A stretch of 64,000 bases of DNA. It comes from Didymella arachidicola (lineage: Eukaryota; Ascomycota; Dothideomycetes; Pleosporales; Didymellaceae). The notes under the pieces were generated by a model. That model worked only from the letters and a program-made list of their open reading frames with translations, did not search any database and had not been told where the DNA came from. The stretch spans positions 1,736,001 to 1,800,000 of the forward strand of contig CM049990.2 in assembly GCA_016630955.3 (NCBI GenBank), in the 5' to 3' direction. Of this stretch, positions 55,514 through 64,000 are shown in pieces. A program made the translations under genes and the position numbers. Positions within the stretch are counted from its first letter, which is position 1, and every line of letters begins with the position of its first letter.

Positions 55514-56150
55514 TGCAACAGCCTCTGACGAGCGCTTGCTCTCAATAAGGGGTACTTTGCTGTCTCCGATCCTTGCTGCATCCGGCGGTAAAGAGCACCA
55601 TTATCCCTAACAACTCGGTTGGCTTGCTGTCGGCCATCTGGTGTTCTCCGAATCTGCGCTGCGCACCACGTTGATACTATCTCGCGGCAAGGTCGAAAAC
55701 AAGATGTGACCTTAGCGCAAGACCAAGCACAAGGATTAAATGCTTATTTTTCCTACCCTTGCCGAATCTGCGTCGCACTTCGCGGAGCCGGTGATAGCGC
55801 AGACGCACTTTCCTCAATACGTGTCCACCAGTGGCTGAACTCGAAAACACCATGCCGCGCCTTCCGTGGCGGTGCTGCGTGCACCAATCAAATGCGCAGG
55901 ACCTGGGAAGTGACGTCTCACTTCGCGCGCAAGCAGCGCTGGCGTGACTGACAGAGAGAGTGCCTTAAGCAAAGGGTCCTCTCACATGCACAGCTTTAGC
56001 TTTTCCAACATAATACTCGCGACACCCAACGTTTGCCAGCTTTGCGTCCCTCGCGCGCATTCAGTACCCAAGCAACTCCAGTCATCTCGCAACACCAGAA
56101 CATCATAAACAGTACCACAGCATACCGCGACTAAATCACAAATCGCCAAA
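55514..56150. other. intergenic, PMP3 promoter side
   Basis: About 640 bp between P450-2 and the PMP3-like gene. No coding segment is supported. Confidence 0.5.
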
Positions 56151-56588
56151 ATGATCAAGACAATACTTCTCATCATCCTCACCATCTTCCGTACGCGTAT
56201 CTCCCTCAACTGTTGCTTACAACACTAACTCCCTCCAGTCCCACCCGTAGGTGTCTTCATCGTCGCAGGCTGCGGCGCCGACCTGCTCATCAACATCCTG
56301 CTCACCATCCTCGGGTACGCTCGCTCCCTACCCACCACACTCCACACGGACACTAACCTCCCCAGCTACTTCCCCGGCCACATCCACGCCTTCTACATCG
56401 AATACGTGTACTACAAGCGCCGCGACGAGATCCGCGCCGGCACCTACGACGGCAGTCTCGCCCCGGGCGTCTACAGCAAGAAAGTCCAGAACGGCGGTCA
56501 GCGCAACGTCGTTGCGACGCCGGTGCCGGTCGTCCAGCCTGCGGGTGCGGTCCCCGCGCAGCAGGGATACGGCACAACGACTGTTTAG
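56151..56588 (+). CDS. PMP3: PMP3/RCI2-type plasma membrane proteolipid with long C-tail
   Basis: Three exons (56151-56190, 56239-56314, 56366-56588; introns 48 and 51 bp) give 112 residues. The N-terminal 55 residues are a UPF0057/Pmp3 unit: two membrane helices separated by PPVGVFIVAGCGADLLIN and ILLTILGYFPGHIHAFYIEY, where introns interrupt both conserved blocks. In yeast Pmp3 helps set membrane potential and salt tolerance; the family is induced by cold and salt in plants. Here a 55-residue hydrophilic tail (Lys/Arg, then Pro/Val/Gln-rich) follows, absent from the 55-aa yeast protein but common in Pezizomycotina members. The frame is clean and divisible by three. Confidence 0.9.
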
Positions 56589-58199
56589 AGGAGAGTGACG
56601 ACTGAGACTGGGGAGGTTGAAGTGCGCCCGGCTATTATACGGTATGAGGGCTCGGTTGGGGGAGAGGTGGGGTGTTTGAGCTCGCAGGGCGCTGTTGTGT
56701 TGAGGACGTCGGAGAGTGTTGTTGCTTTGAGCGCACGGGGGCTGTCGGTGTAATGGGGGTGGTATTGAAGGGAGCTGTTATACCCAAACACTTAGAGGTA
56801 AGTATTAGTCGGCTGGAGTTATTGTTAGTGCGAGTAGTATTGTGCGAATACCGTCATGGCCTCTGGAAACTGCTGGGATGTCATTGTCCTGGACCGTTCA
56901 TCTAGCTAACCGACCCACAGCCTGAGACGGTCATGGTGCCACTCGGCGAAGCAAGAATGTCGGATTGTGTTGTTCGGGATTACGCTTGCATCTGCCATGG
57001 GGACGCAGCGGTGTGGTGATGATTCTTGCTTCGAAGCTGGGTGCGATGATGCTGCATATGCACAAGGCTGTATCCTGCATGTTACGAGTGTCTTACCGCG
57101 CAGCTGAGGTCGGATCGAGTGATGCGCTCATACTCGCATATAGTCTGCGCTAAGCTGCAAAGCTGGTCGTAGCAGCTACAGCTTGGAGGTATCGGTGTAA
57201 TCGTCTGCGGATGCCGTATGCGTGCAACACCTACACAGTACTGGCAGCTCACTCCATGTAACTTAACCCACGTCATAATTTCCTCCCTGGCCCTTGCAAT
57301 GATTCGTCCCCACCACATCTCGCAACTTCCATGCTGCAGATGCAGGTACTGGCATCCCCCACTGGCGGACAAAACCCCCCGGCCGCAACCGCCTCACGCG
57401 CAGCACCCCGCCCGCCAAAGGACCGAATGCAGATCTCCAAACCTGAATCTGTGCATGGAGGCAAGGTCCAAGGTCTCCCTTCCAAGGCCCTGCGACTGAA
57501 ACAACGGCCGCAGGCTGCGGCCGTTATTTCAGTCATCGAACCGAAGCAGGGTCTGACCGCTGTACCGCTGGGCTGCGATGGGTCGGCCAATACTTTCGGC
57601 AGGGCGCGGGGTGGGTGGTGATGCCCAATCGCCGGAAGCACTGACTGGTGCGGTGTGGTTTCGTGACCTTGGTAGAGATATACGCTAAATTAGTGTCAGA
57701 TGGTGGGCTTGGACCCTGCGTCGGGAGACCGGTGGACCTGAGGGAGATGAACTTGGGTTGGCGAGGGCAGGTTGCCCAGATGGGGAGTATTCTCCTAGGA
57801 TTCGATTGTTATGAGAGGTGCCACGTTGGTTTTGAACGGGCCGAGGGTATAGTGAGGGGTTTGGCGTAGAGATAGTCTTAGATAGAAGAGGATATAGTCT
57901 GGTTGATCATTGTCAAGTCACGACTCACGAAACGAGAACATCGACATGGTTTGGAATAGTTCGAATTTTGAATGAAGTGCTTGACAGCACATGATGCTTA
58001 AGTTTGAAAAGATATCCGCCCGCAATGTGACCCAACACCATCCATCATACAAATGTGGTCGTAACCTGAAACGCCTTGGAATGCCGATAACCATCAAACC
58101 GATGGAAGCATGCTGGATAAAAGAATGACGAGGTCGAGGTCAATGCCTGATGGACCTCCGCTAATACGTATGGAAGAAGTGATGTCGTCGTACCGCGCG
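56589..58199. other. convergent intergenic region, no gene supported
   Basis: About 1.6 kb between the PMP3 3' end (+) and the small gene at 58200 (-). It contains a 39-bp palindrome (separate entry). Open frames under 125 codons have no recognisable domain. Confidence 0.5.
57495..57533. repeat. 39-bp near-perfect palindrome
   Basis: Two 19-nt arms around a single G: left arm ACTGAAACAACGGCCGCAG, right arm its reverse complement with one mismatch (C opposite A). As RNA or single-stranded DNA it would form a very stable hairpin. It lies in non-coding sequence about 900 bp after PMP3. It could be a terminator-like hairpin, a palindromic protein site or a mobile-element scar; nothing distinguishes these. 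Confidence 0.8.
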
Positions 58200-58497
58200 T
58201 TACGAATCGGCAGACGAGACAGAGTCGGTACGCTCGGCATCAGTCGCCTGGGTCATGCCCGTTCGTCGGCGGGCAGAGTTGGTAGCAGTACTAAGCTGGC
58301 GCTTAGTATGCTCGTGCATGATCCTTGATGGTGTTAGTCTAGTTCGACGAAAACATGCAAGGTAAAACGAACCTTTGATACGCGGACATGGCATCCTCAG
58401 GGTGGTCGAGGTCGAAGTTGTTGACGAAGTTGTGCTGAGCGCTCATAGGCTCGGAAAAATCGTCGGTGACATAGACCTGAGCTTCGGAGGAAGACAT
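58200..58497 (-). CDS. small conserved fungal protein, unknown function
   Basis: Two exons (58373-58497, 58200-58323) join over a 49-bp intron (GTTCGT donor, CTAAC branch, AAG acceptor) to give 82 residues. The protein is hydrophilic: an acidic N-terminus (MSSSEAQVYVTDDFSEPM), FNNFDFDHPEDAMSAYQ-like central sequence, then IMHEHTKRQLSTATNSARRR and a Ser/Asp-rich tail. The core AYQ-x-MHEHTKRQ resembles small Pezizomycotina proteins of unknown role that I cannot name with certainty. There is no membrane segment or signal peptide. Exon sum divisible by three and a well-placed intron support it. A CT/AG-rich leader with direct GAAGTG-type repeats precedes it at about 58500-58640. Confidence 0.72.
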
Positions 58498-61400
58498 GGC
58501 GATGAATGTAGGTGATGGATGAATTTGAGTGTTCGCGAAATGTAAGACTTGGTGAATATTTGTAGAAGTGAAGCTGGGTAGATGAGGTTCGATCGAAGTG
58601 TTAGTATGGCTTGTTTTGGATCTCGATGAGGTGCGGAAGGCTGGAGTTATATAGAATTCGCTCTCACCAAGGCCACTACTTCATGTTGCAGGCGGGACGA
58701 CAGCCAGGTTTCCCTTCTGTGCCGCCGGTCATGACCGCACACGGTAAGAGATCAGCCCAAATGTCGGCACACGCTGACCCACCCTAGTTCGAGGCTTGCC
58801 GCAGAGATCTACAGGGTCCTACTTTTTCCGTGAATGTGGACTCGTTCGTCAAACAGAGATACGCATAGATGATTGGTACGATACTCAGACCCATGTGTCG
58901 AGGCGAGAAGGTCACGAGCATCGTGCTGTTGGGTGTAAATCTTGACCTCATTCTCCACGTCACCAGTAAGCGCCCCTGACCGTGCATGCTCAGGGTCTTC
59001 GGGCACAGAATGCCCTAGACTGCAGGCCACGGAAACCCGGCCAGTGACAGGTGGCCAGGCACAGACCGTATGCGCTCATTGGCGTCACAGGCTATTGATG
59101 AATTCTGGCCTCCAACACATCCTTGGAACAGCTGTGGTTGGCAGATGGTTGCGCCGCGAGCTCAAATTCGACCGAAATTGGCAGTCCTGAGTGTGGATAT
59201 TCAATGAACACCACAGCAACCTGTTGATGATTCGTGAAGCGGTCATGTTTTTGCCTGCACCGGGAACACTGCTCGCGGCGTGTCCGCCTTTGTGATGTGA
59301 AGTATGACGCAGGTTTCGTTTCTGACCGAAGTTTTGGGAAGCCGCGCCACGGTTCACACGATAACCGCGGTGCGCCAGACGTCAGACCTACCCTCCGCTG
59401 CTTAGCAGTCCGGCTCGAAGAACCACACCGCGGCAAAGACCCAGAAATGCAGAATTTCACAAAAGACGGGAATTTCCAAAAAGCCCCTTGTCGTGTGCCT
59501 TCAGAACAAAGCGCCTTATGGCGTCATACCTGCTCTATGCGGCTGAGATCTACGGCTAGCTAGTACCAACGTAGTATGGTTGGCCGCTTGTCTCATGCAG
59601 GGCAACAGCCGTTGCGCTCATAAGGGTCCACATCTTTCCTCCGGGACACATGTTTTGCCCCAAACGACGTCAAAGGTGACGATGGGTGGCAGGAGGCCTT
59701 CCAGTTAAGCCTCACATTGCAGGTTGTCTTTCAGCTCAGCGTCAACAGATGCAGGTACCACGAGTTGGCTGTGATACGAGCGACGATGTCATCCAATATC
59801 CCGTGCGACACAGAACGAATCTGGCCTCTAGGTAAGGCGAATCTGCAGTGCGCCCGTGACGATGCAGGGCCAGCACGCTGTATTGAGACTCTGTACAGAT
59901 TCTGCGAACGGCAACAGATTCTGCACCGGACCCAAGTTATGCGACTCTGCACAAGGATGAGCTTGGTGTTCCAGCGCTTCAGGACCCGAAGCGGATACAA
60001 GCCCACAATCAACACTTTCCATCTAGCTGCGGTTGTTCCCATCATTCCTTCCATCTTTCTTTGTGACGCGCTTGCTCGCAGCGCGACCTTCCAATAATAA
60101 CCCCTTCTGTCATCACTGCTCTCTTGAGCTGATGCGCTGCAGGGCTGCGATGAACAAAGATTCAACGAGTTGTCCCGGCCTTCCAGATCAACAGACCTAG
60201 AATCCTTCGTCCATCCCTTACTCCACTGCCTGTCGCCCTCGTTCCGCGCCTGCAGAACATGTCAATCTGTAGATCCCCACGTCGTCGGTGACCACTCACA
60301 TCCACAACGATCTCCCCCTTGTCCACCAAGCATCACAGCCCCGCTTCTTTCGTGGAGAACCGACGTCAAAGCATTGCATGTCCGGCACCTGGCCCGAGTA
60401 TATCGTGAAGCATCTGATAACACACAGATGAAGGTTTCGCGCTTCGAGAAACATCGCAGCACATCGACTGGCGTGATGAGAAGCCTCAATATGCGCTAGA
60501 GAGCTAAATCGAGATGCAATTCCAGAGTTGGGATCTCGATGTAGATTCTAATGGGGAGGACAACGGTCTCCTCAACCCGAAGTCTGTAAGATGACATCGT
60601 TCGCGCCTCAAGCAGCAAACCGCAACTCGCCATTCTCCTAGACCAGCAACATGGAATCCTTCGACACCCCCTGCCTACAGCCTTGCGCAACCCGCAAGAA
60701 GCTTCGCAAACAGTAAGCCGCTTCGCAAAACCGCCTTGCTCGCCTACACCAGTTCAGCACGGCCACTTCTGACGTGCATACGAGTGGATCCCTCCGTCAC
60801 CTCGCTTGCGTCTTCTCTAGCCTTCCTCTAAGCCTGCTGTGCAGCGAGCCTTCGTTCCGCGTTCAGAGAGTTGACAGTGGACCAATGTGCGGAATCAATA
60901 ATGACGTGTTCAACCATCCTGGGAACGCGTCGCACGTGTCTACTGCGCTTCGACCATGCTCCCCCACCAAATCTCGGTGTTGAACTCCATCCTCTCAGTT
61001 CGTCGTAGGTGACGCGTGTCTACGTTCCATTCCTTTGTGACGACACACCTCCCGCTCGGTGTTGATCCGACGTCAGACATGGTCCATGGGTTGATGCTAC
61101 ACGAAGTACCCGCCTCAGCTCGTCTTATTCGACGCTTGAGCGCAGCTACGTCGTTAACCCCACTGTTCCTGCATTGGAGCGACCCAGAGCACGGCAAAGT
61201 CTTGGCTGTCGTGGTCTCTGACGTTAGGGGTGAGATGATGCGGGAGTAGGCGAGCGTAGAACGGGAAGTATTTTAGGATGCGAGTGCGTGCATGGCAACG
61301 GGTTGAGGTTGATGTAGTGGGGAGAGGTTGGGGTGAAGAGGGGGTACGTCACAACAACATCATATTGGAGAAGAACTTGACACTAGGGCAACCGTTCGCA

Positions 61401-64000
61401 CCAACGCGCTTAATCGTTGAGTTTGGTTAGTCGACTGCACGAAGTTGTCGATTCTTTGACGACGAGAAAAAGTACTCATCGTTACTTATATCCCGTTGAC
61501 TAACTCCATATAAAGACTATTCAGGCTGCAACGCCACTTGCGGCAGCAAACTATCATTCTTGACTTCGAGTCACCTCAGTCTACTGTACCACGGTAACTT
61601 GTCCTCCTCATCCAAGCAAACCTGAGCGAGAACAGTCCCGACTGCTTATGTCCATCTTAGCACATTGATATCATCGTCCGCACCGGTCGGCCGGTGGTGT
61701 CGTTATACAACGTCTTTCAGCCCGAGAATTCGAGTACAAGATGAAAATCAAGGGGAGCGTTTCTTACTCTTCTGGTCACCACTCATTCTTATAACGGATG
61801 GGGCGAAACCACAATTCCTCTACAGGCCAGTGGGAATATCGTTCAACAATTGCGATACCATCGGCGCCTTGTTAGTGTCTTCTCGCTTTGGGTCTGATTT
61901 GGTAGGTTGGCTTATACATTCATCAGTCTAATCAACGTAGAAATGCCCGACTCGGATACGAAACGTATCACGCCATCGGCGGATATATTGTCACACCGTG
62001 AAGATGTTGTAACCATGTCTGATTCCAAATATGAAGTTTATTATACTAGTGAGTAAAGTAGAGATGGAGATTTCTTGCATCTACACGTTGTATCGATGAC
62101 ACTGGACGTTTATAGCTTGGTTATCCTGACACAAACCATCCCGGCATTCTGAACAACGACACGACTTGATAAGACTGGCCCTCTCTTTTGTTGCGACACA
62201 TTTCAAGCGCTTCAACTTTGGGACAAGACTGCAAGTTTCCAAGGTCGTCGCGGTCGACCATCAGAGGAAATGTTCCGTTGAACGACGGAAACCTCCATTG
62301 TTTACTAAGCATCAGCAAAAGTCTGGAGTCTGGAATCACGGTGATGCGCAACTCGTATGATTCTTGTTTGGCTGGAGTTCTTGAACAGATTTTGAAGCTG
62401 ATCTGCTTCCGTCTTTAGCCTGACGTGTGTATTGTCCAATGCATATCTACCCGACCCATTTAAGACTACTGTTGAGGTTATTGGCTTGTCTAATTGGAAT
62501 TTAGAATGCTATGGATCATGAGGAAGTCTTATGGGGAGTGTTACGTTTTTCCAGGGTTGAGGCACGCCCTTGGGATCCTTCAGGCACTTATGTCATGTGC
62601 GTGCAGAAAGTTGCAAACCATATCTGACTCATAGTACGATCACACAAGGCTTTGTTGGGATAAAGTTTCCCCGGCGAAATACTTTTGCGTGCATTGTCTT
62701 TCCTTGAGTTTATTTACTTGCTTCCCGGTACGGTATGGATCTCTGCATCTCCAAATCTTTGTGTGAAATCGAAACCTGCTGAAAACCCTGTGCCCATTAC
62801 TTCGTGTCACATGTGAAATTGTTATATCATTTGGTAACGGAGCACCACGATATTGCTATCCTAAGACTGTACATTTAGGTACATGTTCTGGTCCAGCTCG
62901 TCGAGTTCCTCTGCTCATCACGAGAATCACTACCGTAGGATCTACAAGGCAAGACTTCGAATCTGAGTATATGAGACAGCTTCTGACAGTTCTTTGGCCA
63001 TTAATATGCAGAAACAGAATCCGTCGCGCTTGTTGCGCATGATATCCACATTGGTGACGCTTGGACTGGTAGTCGTTGTCAATGCCAAAATGTAGTCGAC
63101 GTAAGTCGACGTAGGACAGTATACGTCACCTCAACAGTATTGTTAAAAGCACACCGTGAAACGGGTCTAGACTTTCCAGCGGTGATGGATTACTAGGAGC
63201 CAGGTTGGATGTGTGGAGTGGAAGCGTGACACGAGTTTGGATTTTGGTGTATTGGAAGTCGAGACTCCGATGTATAAATTTGCTCACGGATTGCGATTCG
63301 ATTGTTGCGTATAGATGGAAGCAATCGTTATGCGTGAGAGCTTATGCGCTTTTCGCGCTATCTATCTCTCTGTTGAGTCATGTCGGCTGCAGCAATAAGA
63401 TCTTGAGGTCGACGTCAGTTCCAGAGGCTAAAGAACGGTAATGTATGCGGGACACGATATTTTCCAGGATTAGTCCGCTTTCTAACGGCGTAGCCGATGA
63501 TCGATGCATGGCACTCTTACTATACCCCACTCTGCAGCTCTTGCGTCAGCCATATGGTCTCTGACCGGACAGAAGCGGTTTGCTCTGAGATGGTTGATTA
63601 TGGCGTTTCCCTTGCAAACAAAAGCAGCTGAGATAGAGCTACGAACAGAAAACGCGCGGCTTCTGTGTTCGAGAATACCCCCACGGTACTGAGGGTGTGA
63701 CAAACTCGTGAGAAGCTCGCATTTGCCCAGAGTGCGCTAGCTCTGTGTGGTTAGCACTATGTAAGAAGCCAAGCGAGCAATCATCTCGAGGTGCGGGGAC
63801 AAGCTGGGCTGAGGGCGAAAAGCCTTGAGCTGGTGGAACCTTGCTACTCTTGAGCTTTCTCTGGCGCTGCTTGTTTGTATTGCAAAGATGGATAAGAACT
63901 GCCTTGCAGGCGCTTTTTGAGAACTTGACCGGCTGTGTGCAACATTCCAGGATAGCTCATTACAATACCGGTGAGAAATAGAGATCAAGTAAGCGACGAT
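58498..64000. other. 5.5-kb gene-poor region
   Basis: No gene is supported. Open frames are all under about 145 codons and lack domains or splice-joined continuations. Base composition becomes AT-richer beyond about 61.4 kb. A TATA-like CATATAAAG near 61.5 kb is followed by only short frames (to about 62.4 kb), which could be a decayed gene. A 10-bp direct repeat (AGTCGACGTA twice) occurs at 63094-63113. Confidence 0.45.

Noticed and set aside
51768..58497. Secondary-metabolite gene cluster around the P450 pair
   Set aside because: No backbone synthase, transporter or tailoring enzymes other than the P450s; the neighbours are housekeeping or membrane-stress genes.
1..64000. CRISPR arrays, bacterial operons, tRNA or rRNA genes
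   Set aside because: No regularly spaced repeats, no tRNA-like box pairs and no rRNA-like conserved stretches were seen; the sequence is eukaryotic nuclear in character.

Overview
This window looks like nuclear DNA of a filamentous ascomycete (Pezizomycotina, most likely a Dothideomycete). The genes are eukaryotic, widely spaced and on both strands. Most are split by introns of about 45-80 bp with GTRNGT donors, CTAAC/CTGAC-like branch points and YAG acceptors. The protein set is typically fungal: PiT-type phosphate permease, Zn2Cys6 factor, Gtr1, Vps54, Urc4, CAF-1 large subunit and fungal P450s. I found no tRNA, rRNA, CRISPR array or telomere repeat. The class-level assignment is an inference.

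Layout. 1-4781: three pogo/Fot1-type DNA transposons abut one another, with a single TA dinucleotide at each junction. The first is cut by the window edge, the second has an intact transposase, and the third has a good 50-bp inverted repeat but one in-frame stop. 6.0-12.5 kb: a phosphate permease gene with three CACGTG boxes upstream, then the purine gene ADE6. 13.3-18.9 kb: a large multi-TM/ankyrin/SPRY gene with disrupted reading frame. 20.8-22.8 kb: a YAR1-like ankyrin gene convergent with a WW-domain gene. 25.0-27.7 kb: a Zn2Cys6 regulator. 30.9-34.6 kb: GTR1 (Rag GTPase) and URC4 (uracil catabolism). 37.5-41.4 kb: a divergent pair, CAF-1 large subunit and SPO11, sharing a 404-bp intergenic region with two MluI cell-cycle boxes; SPO11 carries an apparent 1-nt frameshift. 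41.7-44.7 kb: an intronless Ser-rich orphan and an F-box-like gene. 46.0-51.0 kb: VPS54 (GARP tether) and an AIM6-like phosphodiesterase. 51.8-55.5 kb: a tandem pair of related P450s, the second with a 1-nt frameshift. 56.2-58.5 kb: a PMP3-type proteolipid and a small conserved 82-aa protein. 58.5-64.0 kb: no gene that I can support.

The genes do not form one pathway. Most are dispersed housekeeping functions: phosphate uptake, purine and pyrimidine metabolism, TORC1 nutrient signalling, Golgi tethering, chromatin assembly and meiotic recombination. The accessory parts are the transposon block, the ankyrin-SPRY gene and the P450 pair. Several accessory or dispensable genes (transposase 3, ankyrin-SPRY, SPO11, P450-2) each carry one or two frame-breaking changes, while the neighbouring core genes splice to clean open frames. 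That suggests either gene decay or localized sequence errors; reads or transcripts would decide.
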